Counted from the stretch's first letter, positions 36,672-45,186 are shown. The stretch: DNA of 64,000 nt from Pseudanabaena biceps (GCA_013361095.1 JAATWA010000001.1:186001-250000); one strand, 5' to 3'. Notes: a model not told the origin generated them from the letters alone. Made by a program: numbers and translations.

Positions 36672-36959
36672 TCAAAGATTACCTGCTTCGATCTGATCTA
36701 AGTAGATAAAATCAGGAGACTTTACTCCTGCTTCTAGCCTGATTTTCACAAGTTGCGGTGACTCAAAAAATCTCTTGGCATCGCTAAGCGAAGTCCAAGC
36801 TGAAAAATGCACAATTTTGTTGGAGTCATTCTCATATTTGAGAACCTGATAGGAGATCTCACCCGCCTGTTTACGAATAGCAGCAGCTTGATCAAAAATC
36901 TGTTTCCAAGTTGGATAATCAACAACTTCGTGAATAATCAAAACGTACTGCACAAGCAA
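36672..36959 (-). CDS. ABM/dimeric alpha-beta barrel-like small protein
   Basis: 95 residues. The order of VLIIHEVVDYPTWKQIFDQAAAIRKQAG, KIVHFSAWTSLSDAKRFFES and a C-terminal strand suggests an antibiotic-biosynthesis-monooxygenase-like dimeric barrel. Function is unknown. There is no ATG at the N-terminus: the frame opens with TTG 36959, and GTG 36953 is an equally good start. It is transcribed against the flanking membrane-protein genes, so it may be an insertion into a Ycf49-DUF3593 pair. Confidence 0.75.
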   Translation of the reverse strand: MLVQYVLIIHEVVDYPTWKQIFDQAAAIRKQAGEISYQVLKYENDSNKIVHFSAWTSLSDAKRFFESPQLVKIRLEAGVKSPDFIYLDQIEAGNL

Positions 36960-36991
36960 CTCATTTTATAGATTTATTAATTTATCCTATT

Positions 36992-37282
36992 ATGCCAAAA
37001 GAAGCTTTATTCGGATTATCACTATTTCCCTACCTTGCTTTTCTCTGGTTTGCGACTAAATCGGGGCAGTTTCCCAAACTAGGGCTATGGGGATTTTATG
37101 GAACCCTAGTTTTTGTCGCGATTACGATTCCCGCAGGGCTGTATGCCCAGACAGTTTATGGGGATGTTTTAGCAAATGTTGACTGGTTGCATGGGGGTGC
37201 TGAGTCATTTTTGACGATGACAAATATTTTGTTGGTCTTAGGGTTTAAGAATGTTCTGAGATCGGAAGAAAAAACTCCCTAG
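36992..37282 (+). CDS. DUF3593 membrane protein
   Basis: 96 residues, about three helices (LFGLSLFPYLAFLWFAT, LWGFYGTLVFVAITIPAGLYA, ESFLTMTNILLVLGF). The pattern ADVDWLHGGAESFLTMTN-like is typical of DUF3593, a cyanobacterial/plastid family commonly beside the Ycf49-like gene. No biochemical function is known to me. Confidence 0.85.
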   Translation: MPKEALFGLSLFPYLAFLWFATKSGQFPKLGLWGFYGTLVFVAITIPAGLYAQTVYGDVLANVDWLHGGAESFLTMTNILLVLGFKNVLRSEEKTP

Positions 37283-37330
37283 AAAATACTAATTCACGAA
37301 AGTGTAACAACACTACTGTTAAGACGAAGC

Positions 37331-37385
37331 TAAAACCCACTAGAGAGTTGCGGCGCGAAGCGCCGCAACTCTCTAGTGGGTTTTA
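37331..37385. repeat. Perfect palindrome, 26-bp arms, GAA loop
   Basis: Core GTTGCGGCGC-GAA-GCGCCGCAAC with outer TAAAACCCACTAGAGA. It follows the DUF3593 gene and abuts the next repeat. Confidence 0.93.
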
Positions 37386-37397
37386 TAGCTATAGTCA

Positions 37398-37489
37398 TTT
37401 GTTTTAGGACAAATCAAAACTCAATAATTGGCTGGCGGCGCTCCGCGCCGCCAGCCAATTATTGGGTTTTATGTCCTAGTACACTTAGC
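37398..37489. repeat. 92-bp dispersed repeat with palindrome, copy 1
   Basis: Palindrome 37416-37470: 26-bp arms (one G-T pair) around TCC, core GCTGGCGGCGC. The 92 bp recur at 43870-43961 in equal length with about seven differences. One is a compensated T-A to G-C change in the stem. The inverted flank 37381-37420 matches the right flanks of other copies. Confidence 0.92.
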
Positions 37490-37552
37490 GATAGCTATAG
37501 CTATAAAAAACGTTATGATGTGGCTGTTTTGGGAAATAACAAGGTGAATATA

Positions 37553-38716
37553 ATGGCGATCGCATTACCAAAAAAAATCATGCTACTTGGCTCTGGCGAA
37601 CTGGGTAAAGAGGTTGCTATTGCCGCACAGAGACTCGGTAATACGGTAATTGCAGTCGATCGCTATGACAATGCACCTGCGATGCAAGTTGCTGATTATC
37701 GGGAAGTAATTTCGATGTTGGATGGCGATGCTCTCGAAGCCGTTGTGAAAAAACATCAACCTGATTTGATCGTGCCAGAAGTAGAAGCAATCCGTACTGA
37801 AAAACTCATCGAACTGGAAGCACAGGGTTACACCATCATTCCCACTGCTGCCGCTACTAATTTCACAATGAATCGCGATCGCATTCGGGATTTGGCAAGT
37901 CATGAATTGGGATTACGCACTGCCAAATACGCCTACGCTAATAGTCTTGATGAACTAAAAACCGTTGCCGCCGCAATTGGTTTTCCCAACGTGATTAAAC
38001 CCGTGATGTCTTCTTCTGGTAAAGGACAATCCGTTGTGCAGAATGCCGATGCACTGGAAACAGCTTGGGAATATGCGATCGCGGGAGCGAGAGGTGATAC
38101 CGCAAAAATCATCATCGAGGAATTTATTAATTTTGAAGTGGAAATCACTCTGTTAACGATTCGCCAATGGCTGGGAGAGACTCTATTTTGCGAAGCGATC
38201 GGGCATCGTCAAGAGCGAGGTGACTATCAAGAATCATGGCAACCCGTCGGCTTAACTTCTGCCCAAGTCAAAGACGCGCAAGATATTGCTCGCAAAGTCA
38301 CTGATAAACTCGGCGGCGCAGGGCTTTTCGGCGTGGAATTTTTTATCACTAAAGATGAAGTGATTTTCTCAGAACTGTCACCCCGTCCCCATGACACGGG
38401 CATGGTGACGCTCATCTCCCAAAACCTTAACGAATTTGAACTCCATTTACGGGCAATTTTAGGCTTACCGATTCCCACGATTGAACTGCTCAGTCCGTCC
38501 GCTAGTGCTGTCATTCTGGCAAGCGAAACTAGCGATCGCATTTCCTTTACGGGCTTAGAAGAAGCCCTTGCGATTCCTAATACCGAAATCCGTTTATTTG
38601 GCAAACCAGATTCTCGTCCCTACCGTCGCATGGGTGTCGCGTTGGCAAAAGGTAAAGATACCCTTGAATCCCGCCAAAAGGCAACAGAAGCTGCTGCCAA
38701 GGTCAAAATTATTTAA
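37553..38716 (+). CDS. purT: Formate-dependent phosphoribosylglycinamide formyltransferase
   Basis: 387 residues from ATG 37553; the frame stays open upstream through a palindrome but homologues begin here ([22 protein letters not shown]). ATP-grasp enzyme that formylates GAR with formate in purine synthesis. Motifs: [59 protein letters not shown]. It does the same step as the folate-dependent PurN encoded 0.7 kb downstream. The TAA stop lies in a palindrome. Confidence 0.96.
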   Translation: MAIALPKKIMLLGSGELGKEVAIAAQRLGNTVIAVDRYDNAPAMQVADYREVISMLDGDALEAVVKKHQPDLIVPEVEAIRTEKLIELEAQGYTIIPTAAATNFTMNRDRIRDLASHELGLRTAKYAYANSLDELKTVAAAIGFPNVIKPVMSSSGKGQSVVQNADALETAWEYAIAGARGDTAKIIIEEFINFEVEITLLTIRQWLGETLFCEAIGHRQERGDYQESWQPVGLTSAQVKDAQDIARKVTDKLGGAGLFGVEFFITKDEVIFSELSPRPHDTGMVTLISQNLNEFELHLRAILGLPIPTIELLSPSASAVILASETSDRISFTGLEEALAIPNTEIRLFGKPDSRPYRRMGVALAKGKDTLESRQKATEAAAKVKII

Positions 38717-38763
38717 AAATCGCAGAGATGCGGCGCTTCGCACCGCATCTCTGCGATTTTTAA
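38713..38763. terminator. Palindrome covering the purT stop, 24-bp arms, TTC loop
   Basis: One C-A mismatch in otherwise perfect arms; core GATGCGGCGC-TTC-GC. TAA 38714-38716 is inside the left arm. A partial second copy (GGGGCGCTTTGCGCCGCATCTC) trails it to about 38788. Confidence 0.88.
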
Positions 38764-38834
38764 GTTGGGGCGCTTTGCGCCGCATCTCATCTTCTGATTT
38801 TATACCCTACAGCAATTTCCGATCAAACGAACCA

Positions 38835-38885
38835 CAAGAATTTTTTTGAAAGTGTTGCAAAGCAACACTTTCAAAAAAATTCTTG
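38835..38885. repeat. Perfect palindrome, 24-bp arms, AAA loop
   Basis: Core AAAGTGTTGC-AAA-GCAACACTTT with outer CAAGAATTTTTTTG. Followed by the mini-palindrome AGCGCAAAGCGCT at 38897-38909. Confidence 0.92.
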
Positions 38886-38981
38886 ATTCGGGTTTGAGCG
38901 CAAAGCGCTGTAAGCAAAACTTGCTTTGCTATATATAATTGAGGCAATATAGCTAACCTAAATGGCTAAAGCGAGGAATTT

Positions 38982-39338
38982 ATGAACAGACATTATCATC
39001 AGTATATTTCTCAAGTTCTTATTGTGGCATTATCGGCAACGATCGCAATTCCAGCGCTTGCTCAACCACGCCGAGGCGATGCCGATCGCTTGCGTTCCGC
39101 GCAAGATCAGCCCATTGTACCGACAAATACCAATCAGTTTTCACCCGATCCCAACTTGCCAAGTTCCAACCTTAAGATTCAAAACATTAATCTTGAAGTT
39201 GAGTCGGTGCAACCAGTCATCCCTGGTAACTACAACGCATCACCTCAAAAAGTTAACAAGTCAGGTAATTTCAGCAGTGATCCTCTAAATGCGATTCCCA
39301 TTTTTCAAGAAACATCTAGACCTCGGCGCGGAAGATAA
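38982..39338 (+). CDS. Small secreted protein of unknown function
   Basis: 118 residues. A signal peptide (ISQVLIVALSATIAIPALAQ) is followed by PRRGDADRL and a Pro/Asn-rich, probably disordered mature part ending RPRRGR. I recognise no domain. The two PRRG motifs at the ends of the mature chain are notable. It is likely periplasmic. It stands between purT and purN on the same strand but with palindromes before it, so operon membership is doubtful. Confidence 0.75.
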   Translation: MNRHYHQYISQVLIVALSATIAIPALAQPRRGDADRLRSAQDQPIVPTNTNQFSPDPNLPSSNLKIQNINLEVESVQPVIPGNYNASPQKVNKSGNFSSDPLNAIPIFQETSRPRRGR

Positions 39339-39360
39339 TTACAAAATCTACTCAGAAGAT

Positions 39361-39385
39361 AGTGGCGGCACTTCGCGCCGCCACT
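39361..39385. terminator. Short palindrome after the secreted-protein gene
   Basis: AGTGGCGGC arms with one mismatch around a TTC loop, 22 nt past the stop. A short member of the family. Confidence 0.8.
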
Positions 39386-39464
39386 CTTGTTTTTTGTCGA
39401 CTTTAGCCATAGCAAAGACGGTAAGCTTGAGATCACATTTTTTGTTTACAAGGATTGAAGATTA

Positions 39465-40103
39465 GTGATTTCGGTAGTAGATTCTCAAGTAGTTGTGTCA
39501 GAAACTTCGCCTGTTCCCTTACTTGGGGTGTTAGCTTCAGGCAGTGGTAGCAATCTGGAAGCGATCGCGATCGCTATTGAGAATGGACAAATTCAAGCCA
39601 AAATAGCAGTGGTGATCTATAACGAACCTGATGCTTTTGTCAAACAACGGGCTGAAAAATTTGGAATTCCCGCAGTTTTAGTCAATCATCGTCACTATAA
39701 GTCCAGACAGTCTTTAGATCGCGCAATTATCGAGTGTCTCTACCAATATCAAGTGGATTTGGTGATTATGGCGGGATGGATGCGAATCGTTACGCAGATT
39801 TTGATTGATGCTTTTCCTGAACGGATTCTTAATATTCATCCGAGTTTATTGCCAAGTTTTAAAGGTATCCACGCGATCGAGCAGGCTTTTAACTATGGTG
39901 TCAAAATCACAGGCTGTACGGTGCATTTACTCAGTTTAGAAGTGGATAGTGGCAAAATTCTTAAGCAAGCCGCCGTTCCTGTTTTGTCTGACGATACTTT
40001 GGAGGATTTGCAAAAACGCATTCAAGTCCAAGAGCATCTCATTTATCCCCAAGCGATCGCTGAGTATAGTCTTGCGTTGAAATCGGGAATTCTCATTAAT
40101 TAG
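39465..40103 (+). CDS. purN: Folate-dependent phosphoribosylglycinamide formyltransferase
   Basis: 212 residues from GTG 39465. Transfers formyl from 10-formyl-THF to GAR. VLASGSGSNLEAI binds phosphate; catalytic Asn-His-Asp are in ILNIHPSLLPSFKG, GCTVHLLSLEVDSGKIL. About 18 extra N-terminal residues precede the fold. It duplicates the PurT step; carrying both enzymes lets the cell use either formate or folate. Confidence 0.95.
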   Translation: MISVVDSQVVVSETSPVPLLGVLASGSGSNLEAIAIAIENGQIQAKIAVVIYNEPDAFVKQRAEKFGIPAVLVNHRHYKSRQSLDRAIIECLYQYQVDLVIMAGWMRIVTQILIDAFPERILNIHPSLLPSFKGIHAIEQAFNYGVKITGCTVHLLSLEVDSGKILKQAAVPVLSDDTLEDLQKRIQVQEHLIYPQAIAEYSLALKSGILIN

Positions 40104-40167
40104 CTCAAAACTGAGGCGATTGTTGTGCGATCGCCTTAGTTACAGCTTATTGATGGTTTGAGTAATA

Positions 40168-40218
40168 CAGAAAGAATTTTGAAAGCGTTGCTTCGCAACG
40201 CTTTCAAAATTCTTTCTG
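40168..40218. repeat. Perfect palindrome after purN, 24-bp arms, TTC loop
   Basis: Core GAAAGCGTTGC-TTC-GCAACGCTTTC. It combines the GTTGC arm of the AAA/TTT sub-family with a TTC loop. Followed by GCGCAAAGCGCTG. Confidence 0.92.
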
Positions 40219-40362
40219 GGTTTTAAGTTAGCGCAAAGCGCTGTATGGGGGAGAATTGCTAATTTCGAGCGCGGCTTGTCGCGAAAAAGAGAGTAAAATT
40301 GTAAATCCACAAAACAAACTGTGCTGTGAATACCTCAAGTTAATCATCGAGTTGATAGCGCT

Positions 40363-41871
40363 GTGTCTGACTACTTAGAACGAATCCTTAAAGCTCGGGT
40401 GTATGATGTCGCGCAAGAATCTGCCCTAGAAATCGCTCCCAATCTATCAGCAAGACTAAATAATCAACTATTGCTGAAAAGAGAAGATATGCAATCGGTC
40501 TTCTCTTTTAAATTGCGGGGTGCTTACAACAAAATGGCACAACTATCAGCCGAAGCCTTAGCTAAAGGAGTAATCGCCGCCTCAGCAGGAAATCATGCTC
40601 AGGGAGTGGCTCTGAGCGCTCGTGAACTAGGGACACAGGCGATCATCGTTATGCCTGTAACTACACCCTTAGTAAAGGTGAATGCTGTAAAAATGCGTGG
40701 CGGCGAAGTGGTTTTGCATGGCGATACCTACGATGATGCCTATGCCTACGCGCGACAACTTGAGAAAGAGAAAAACTTAACCTTTATCCATCCCTTTGAT
40801 GATCCTGATGTAATTGCAGGTCAGGGAACGATCGGTATGGAAATTTTGCGCCAATATCAGAAGCCAATCCATGCGATTTTTGTGGCGATCGGTGGTGGTG
40901 GATTAATTTCAGGAGTCGCTGCCTATGTGAAGCGCTTACGTCCTGAAATCAAAATCATAGGTGTGGAGCCAGTGGATTCTGATGCGATGTCTCAATCGCT
41001 AAGGGCTGGACATCGAGTGCGCCTCGATCAAGTTGGACTTTTTGCTGATGGAGTGGCGGTGCGCGAAGTTGGACAGGAGACATTTCGGCTTTGTCAGCAA
41101 TATGTGGACGAGATTTTATTGGTCGATACAGATGATACCTGTGCGGCAATTAAGGATGTTTTTGAAGATACTCGTTCAATTTTGGAACCTGCGGGAGCTT
41201 TAGCGATCGCAGGGGCAAAGGCGTATGTCGAACGCGAAGGCATTACAGGTCAAACTCTGGTAGCGATCGCCTGCGGAGCCAATATGAACTTTGACCGTCT
41301 GCGATTTGTGGCAGAACGCGCAGAACTTGGGGAGCATCGCGAAGCTATTTTTGCGGTCAGTATTCCAGAATCTTCGGGTAGTTTACGCAAATTTTGTGAG
41401 CATATGCGCGATCGCAATCTCACTGAATTTAGCTATCGCATTGCGGATCAAGAAGTTGCCCATATTTTTATCGGTGTCCAGATTGTTAATCGCGCTGATG
41501 CAGCAAATATTTCTAAAACGTTTGCAGAAAACGGATTCACGGCTCTTGAGATTACCGACGACGAACTAACCAAGCTGCATCTGCGCCATATGGTCGGCGG
41601 GCGATCGCCCCTTGCTCACAATGAGCTTCTCTATCGCTTTGAGTTTCCTGAGCGTCCAGGCGCATTGATGAAGTTTGTCGGTTCTATGAGTCCTAATTGG
41701 AATATTAGTCTTTTCCATTATCGAAATAATGGCGCAGACTACGGCAGGATTGTAGTTGGGATGCAGGTTCCTCCCTCAGAGATGGAAGAGTGGCAAGCGT
41801 TTCTCGATACTCTCGGTTATCGCTATTGGGATGAAAGCCAAAATCCTGTTTACAAAATATTTCTAGGCTAA
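40363..41871 (+). CDS. ilvA: Threonine ammonia-lyase (biosynthetic)
   Basis: 502 residues from GTG 40363. PLP enzyme for the first step of isoleucine synthesis. Lys50 in FSFKLRGAYNKM binds PLP; ASAGNHAQGVAL and AIGGGGLISG are cofactor loops. The C-terminal ~180 residues form two ACT-like regulatory repeats (ESSGSLRKFCEHM; FPERPGALMKFVGSM), so feedback control by isoleucine is expected. Length is full biosynthetic type, not the short catabolic TdcB. Confidence 0.96.
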   Translation: MSDYLERILKARVYDVAQESALEIAPNLSARLNNQLLLKREDMQSVFSFKLRGAYNKMAQLSAEALAKGVIAASAGNHAQGVALSARELGTQAIIVMPVTTPLVKVNAVKMRGGEVVLHGDTYDDAYAYARQLEKEKNLTFIHPFDDPDVIAGQGTIGMEILRQYQKPIHAIFVAIGGGGLISGVAAYVKRLRPEIKIIGVEPVDSDAMSQSLRAGHRVRLDQVGLFADGVAVREVGQETFRLCQQYVDEILLVDTDDTCAAIKDVFEDTRSILEPAGALAIAGAKAYVEREGITGQTLVAIACGANMNFDRLRFVAERAELGEHREAIFAVSIPESSGSLRKFCEHMRDRNLTEFSYRIADQEVAHIFIGVQIVNRADAANISKTFAENGFTALEITDDELTKLHLRHMVGGRSPLAHNELLYRFEFPERPGALMKFVGSMSPNWNISLFHYRNNGADYGRIVVGMQVPPSEMEEWQAFLDTLGYRYWDESQNPVYKIFLG

Positions 41872-41913
41872 TATAGCTGTCACCCTTCTTTTTACAGGCT
41901 TTGCGCTTAAACC

Positions 41914-41976
41914 CGCACCAAGAATTTTTTTTTAAAGTGTTGCAAAGCAACACTTTAAAAAAAAATTCTTGGTGCG
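41914..41976. repeat. Perfect palindrome after ilvA, 30-bp arms, AAA loop
   Basis: Longest arms seen: CGCACCAAGAA, nine T, then AAAGTGTTGC around AAA, all matched including the nine-A tract. Confidence 0.95.
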
Positions 41977-41978
41977 TT

Positions 41979-42023
41979 AAACCCAAACAGTGTGCGAAGC
42001 TACGCCTCACACTGTTTGGGTTT
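41979..42023. repeat. Palindrome, 16-bp arms, asymmetric centre
   Basis: AAACCCAAACAGTGTG arms with CGAAGCTACGCCT between them. It begins 2 bp after the previous palindrome. The same outer arm type occurs at 43326 and 60234. Confidence 0.85.
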
Positions 42024-42057
42024 TGATTTGTTATAGCTATAAATTTACAGCAGCAAT

Positions 42058-42092
42058 AAAAAAGAGAGATGCAGTTTGCATCTCTCTTTTTT
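42058..42092 (-). terminator. Terminator of the tRNA-Asn gene
   Basis: 16-bp perfect arms AAAAAAGAGAGATGCA; on the minus strand it ends in a T run, 6 nt beyond the tRNA 3' end. Confidence 0.88.
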
Positions 42093-42098
42093 TGATAA

Positions 42099-42170
42099 CT
42101 CCCCAGGCGGGATTCGAACCTGCGACCGATCGGTTAACAGCCGATTGCTCTACCACTGAGCTACTGAGGA
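42099..42170 (-). tRNA. tRNA-Asn (GUU)
   Basis: 72-nt cloverleaf. The acceptor stem TCCTCAG pairs with CTGGGGA (one T-G pair), discriminator G. The anticodon loop CTGTTAACC gives GUU; the T-arm reads GGTTCGAATCC. The 3' CCA is not encoded. A terminator follows. Confidence 0.96.
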
Positions 42171-42277
42171 ATGTAGCGCTTTCTTTGACTTCAGCGTTAC
42201 TAAGTATATATATAGATGTGCCAATTGTGCAACTATTTTTTAATATTTTTTTTTAGTTCTTTAATTACTCCTTTTCC

Positions 42278-42328
42278 AGTGAGAAATTAGCAGTGCTAGA
42301 TCAAGCCACGCACCGCTAATTTCTCACT
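42278..42328. repeat. Decayed palindrome over the EamA stop
   Basis: 14-bp perfect outer arms AGTGAGAAATTAGC but a non-palindromic centre. Left flank ATTACTCCTTTTCC matches the terminal repeat of 13620, 50246 and 51154. The TGA of the transporter gene is inside. Confidence 0.75.
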
Positions 42329-43253
42329 TAATCTTGGCTTCACCTAATGAAATAGTCACCGAACCCAACACAACCGCGATCGCGCCAATCCAGCTCAGCC
42401 AACTTAAAGGCGACGGGGACAATAACTGTGGAGCAAAGTTTGGAACAATTGTTGAGGTGGCTAGGGTGACAATGGGCGCTAGGGTAAGTACCACACTTAC
42501 TCGTGATGCTTGCCAATGTTCTAGAGCCGCCGCAAACGCACCGTAGGCAACCAGAGTATTTAAGGCACAAAATAATAACAATCCAAAGTGAAATCCTGAT
42601 AAGCTCAGCACCTTAGCGGGGTTAGCTAAGGGTGTGAATAAAGCTGCGGCACTCACATATATGCAGAGCATGATGTAGCTAGAAGGCAAACTTTGTAATA
42701 GTTGTTTTTGAGCAAGCCCATAAAAAGCCCAGACGATCGCACCTAATAACAATAAAAAATTGCCCCACATATAATTATCAAAACTCGTAACCAGCGATCG
42801 CACTTGCTCATGGGAAAACAATATCAATCCACAGATCAGGATTGCCACGCCACTCCACTGACGATAGTTGTAGCGTTCCTTAAAAATGATCAGTGATGCC
42901 ATACCCATCATCACAGGCGCAATCTGGGTGAGGACTTGAGCATTATTTGCCGAAGTCTTGCCTAAACCAATTAGAAACAAAATATAGTTTAGGGACAAAC
43001 CTATTACGGCGATCGCAAAGATTGGCAGGGGAATTTTTTGTAATTGCTGCCATGTCGGTAATTTGCGACGTAGGGCAAGATAGCTACCCAGCAAAGTCCC
43101 CGCTACTGTAAAGCGAAACCAAGTAACTGTGAAGGGATCTAGCTCTTGTGTCACTATCTTTAGCGCGATCGCCAAAACTCCCCAGAGCAGAACTGTGAGC
43201 AACGATAGCGATAGCCCCAAACGCGATCGCCCAGAAACTTGATGTAAAGGCAT
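42324..43253 (-). CDS. EamA/DMT-superfamily transporter
   Basis: 309 residues, ten predicted membrane helices in two EamA repeats (LLTVLLWGVLAIALKIV ... ; YMWGNFLLLLGAIVWAFYGLAQKQLL). Members export metabolites or drugs; the substrate is not readable. The stop overlaps a decayed palindrome, and an A/T-flanked hairpin separates it from the next upstream gene. Confidence 0.9.
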   Translation of the reverse strand: MPLHQVSGRSRLGLSLSLLTVLLWGVLAIALKIVTQELDPFTVTWFRFTVAGTLLGSYLALRRKLPTWQQLQKIPLPIFAIAVIGLSLNYILFLIGLGKTSANNAQVLTQIAPVMMGMASLIIFKERYNYRQWSGVAILICGLILFSHEQVRSLVTSFDNYMWGNFLLLLGAIVWAFYGLAQKQLLQSLPSSYIMLCIYVSAAALFTPLANPAKVLSLSGFHFGLLLFCALNTLVAYGAFAAALEHWQASRVSVVLTLAPIVTLATSTIVPNFAPQLLSPSPLSWLSWIGAIAVVLGSVTISLGEAKIK

Positions 43254-43269
43254 TGAGTTTTATATCCGT

Positions 43270-43304
43270 AATAAAAAAAGGACGCTTTGCGTCCTTTTTT
43301 TATT
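43270..43304. terminator. Terminator-like palindrome, TTT loop
   Basis: Core AGGACGC-TTT-GCGTCCT with A7/T7 runs. Downstream of the 87-residue gene (minus) and in the leader of the EamA gene. Confidence 0.88.
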
Positions 43305-43325
43305 TTATAGCTGTTGCCATTCTTT

Positions 43326-43380
43326 AAAACCCAGACAGTGTGAGGCGGCGAGTAGCGCCGCCTCACACTGTCTGGGTTTT
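43326..43380. repeat. Perfect palindrome, 25-bp arms, AGTAG loop
   Basis: Arms AAAACCCAGACAGTGTGAGG plus CGGCG. The right flank 43375-43412 (GATTTGTCTTGATGCAAGTG, then GCTATAGCTA) is shared with 44011 and 60281. Confidence 0.92.
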
Positions 43381-43423
43381 GATTTGTCTTGATGCAAGTG
43401 GCTATAGCTATATGCAAATATTC

Positions 43424-43687
43424 TTAAGCAAACATTTCGACACTGGAGGAGTAAATCGGCTCGACATGGATAGCAATTACTCGCTTGGGACGAACTAATA
43501 AAATTTCATTTAGCTCAGCCTTCACAGGAATAGGCATGAGGTCATCTTCGTTAGCTTTCGCTTTAAATTGCGAAGCATACCAAGTCTTAACTTCTTCGAT
43601 AGTTGTAAATTTTGTGATGATTTCTTGTCCACCTTCTAGCTTCAGATGCACGATATATTCATTGGGCTTTCTAGGTTCTCTCGCCAT
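43424..43687 (-). CDS. Conserved-looking small protein of unknown function
   Basis: 87 residues, soluble. EYIVHLKLEGGQEIITKFTTIEEVKTWYASQF suggests a small alpha-beta fold; the C-terminus is VRPKRVIAIHVEPIY. I do not recognise a family. Codon use and ATG start look normal, and a palindrome follows the stop, as for genuine genes here. Confidence 0.72.
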   Translation of the reverse strand: MAREPRKPNEYIVHLKLEGGQEIITKFTTIEEVKTWYASQFKAKANEDDLMPIPVKAELNEILLVRPKRVIAIHVEPIYSSSVEMFA

Positions 43688-43756
43688 TACAATCTGCTCC
43701 CTCTGTAATTCACTTAATCATTGTGAATTGTATATCAAAGTAGCTGAGTGTAATTA

Positions 43757-43809
43757 AAAACCAAGAAGAGAGTTGCGGCGCACAGCGCCGCAACTCTCTT
43801 CTTGGTTTT
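43757..43809. repeat. Perfect palindrome, 25-bp arms, ACA loop
   Basis: Core GTTGCGGCGC-ACA-GCGCCGCAAC with outer AAAACCAAGAAGAGA. First of the tandem array. Confidence 0.92.
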
Positions 43810-43820
43810 ATGGTGATAGG

Positions 43821-43861
43821 TTTTGGAGTTTTCAGCGTTGAAGGCGGCGAAAACTCCAAAA
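43821..43861. repeat. Palindrome, 13-bp arms
   Basis: TTTTGGAGTTTTC arms around AGCGTTGAAGGCGGC. A shortened relative of 47920-47974 (TTTTGGGGTTTTCAGC). Confidence 0.8.
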
Positions 43862-43869
43862 ATGGTTTC

Positions 43870-43961
43870 TTTGTTTTAAGACAAATCAAAACCCAAGAAT
43901 TGGCTGGCGGCGCTCCGCGCCGCCAGCCAATTCTTGGGTTTTATGTTCTAGTACATTTGGC
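43870..43961. repeat. 92-bp dispersed repeat with palindrome, copy 2
   Basis: Palindrome 43888-43942: 26-bp perfect arms around TCC. Equal-length counterpart of 37398-37489, but G-C replaces the T-A pair in AATTGG and C-G replaces the T-G pair in the outer arm. Confidence 0.92.
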
Positions 43962-43965
43962 AGCT

Positions 43966-44014
43966 ACCCAAGAAGCGAGTAACGGCGCTTCGCGCCGTTA
44001 CTCGCTTCTTGGGT
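43966..44014. repeat. Perfect palindrome, 23-bp arms, TTC loop
   Basis: Core GTAACGGCGC-TTC-GCGCCGTTAC with outer ACCCAAGAAGCGA. Right flank 44011-44049 belongs to the GATTTGTCCT...CAAGTG type. Confidence 0.92.
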
Positions 44015-44220
44015 TTTGATTTGTCCTAATGCAAGTGACCGCAGCTATGGGGGTATCGAGATGCTTTAATTATTAATTCAGTGTTTATACCTAACGCGAA
44101 GAAATTGTTAAATCCCTCACCAAATCTAAAACTGCTCTTACTATAAGCTAAGTCTATTGTCCATACTTCCGTTGAGTTCTACAAAAATTCACGAAGCAAT
44201 CATGAATTTGTCTAACTTGC

Positions 44221-45186
44221 ATGACTGAATCTTTATCTCAATACAAAAACATAAAATCTACTCAAATTTCTATCAAGACTGACTCTAAGAGCTTTACCGC
44301 ACCAATTGTTCTTATCCGCCGCCTCGCCTTTGGCATTGCGATCGCAACTTGGATGGTGATGGCGATTGGTAGTGCTACCCGTGTGATGAACGCTGGTTTG
44401 GCTTGTCCAGACTGGCCCTTGTGCTACGGCTCCGTACTACCTACGGAACAGATGAATCTACAAGTGTTTTTGGAATGGTTCCATCGCCTAGTTGCTTCTA
44501 CAGTTGGATTTGCCACATTAGTACTATTTAGTGCAGGTTGGTACTATCGCCAAGAATTACCAAAGTGGTTACCTAAAGCGATCTCTGGATCATTATCTTT
44601 GGTGATTTTTCAGGGTGTTTTGGGAGGACTGACGGTCACACAATTATTGAGATTTGACATTGTGACAGCCCACTTGGGAACAGGGTTGTTATTTTTTTCG
44701 AGTTTGCTTGCGATCGCGATGGCGGCAGGTAAATCGGAATTAAGCGAAGTGACAAGTATTCCAAAACTGGCTTGGCTTGGCTTAGCAGCAGCCGTTTTAG
44801 TTTACCTACAAAGCATTCTTGGCGCATTAGTTGCTTCTCAGTGGGCTTTGCACCAATGCTTTGCCACTCAAGATATGTGTATTGTTTTAAACACTCATTT
44901 AGTAGGAGTCATTCCTGCGACTGTGGCTAGCCTCGCGGTGGTAGTTGTGGCATGGCGAACCAAAGCGATCGCCCCCGTTTTGCGCCGAGTTGCTTCTTTT
45001 GCAGGTTTGTTAGTATTGACTCAGGTTGCGATCGGTTATGCCACTTACAAACTACATTTACAAGTCGAGCCATTGACGATCGCGCATCAAGCAACTGGCT
45101 CGGCTCTATTAGGCACTCTCGTATGTTTTACGGTCTTAGCGTTTAAAGCGGTTAGACAAGATCAAGCTTTGCTAGCGACTGAGTAG
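44221..45186 (+). CDS. ctaA: Haem A synthase (CtaA/COX15)
   Basis: 321 residues, eight predicted helices. Oxidises haem O to haem A for cytochrome oxidase. Recognised by GSATRVMNAGLACPDWPLCYGSVLP, EWFHRLVAS with a haem-ligand His, VTAHLGTGLL, and LNTHLVGVIP and IAHQATGS in the second half. Followed by ctaB, the preceding enzyme in the pathway, after 120 bp containing two hairpins. Confidence 0.95.
   Translation: MTESLSQYKNIKSTQISIKTDSKSFTAPIVLIRRLAFGIAIATWMVMAIGSATRVMNAGLACPDWPLCYGSVLPTEQMNLQVFLEWFHRLVASTVGFATLVLFSAGWYYRQELPKWLPKAISGSLSLVIFQGVLGGLTVTQLLRFDIVTAHLGTGLLFFSSLLAIAMAAGKSELSEVTSIPKLAWLGLAAAVLVYLQSILGALVASQWALHQCFATQDMCIVLNTHLVGVIPATVASLAVVVVAWRTKAIAPVLRRVASFAGLLVLTQVAIGYATYKLHLQVEPLTIAHQATGSALLGTLVCFTVLAFKAVRQDQALLATE

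Larger units (their letters stand above)
43688..44220. other. Intergenic region with four clustered palindromes
   Basis: 533 bp without a gene. From 43757 to 44049 it is almost entirely palindromic elements and their flanks; 44050-44220 is the AT-rich ctaA leader, in which no clear regulator site was found. Confidence 0.85.

Noticed and set aside
37376..37552. Possible 59-residue N-terminal extension of PurT
   Set aside because: The extra frame runs through a palindrome and starts at TTG; homologues start at the [18 protein letters not shown] region, so ATG 37553 was chosen.
43688..44220. Riboswitch or structured leader of ctaA
   Set aside because: The structure there is explained by four palindromic elements; no conserved riboswitch core was recognised in 44050-44220.
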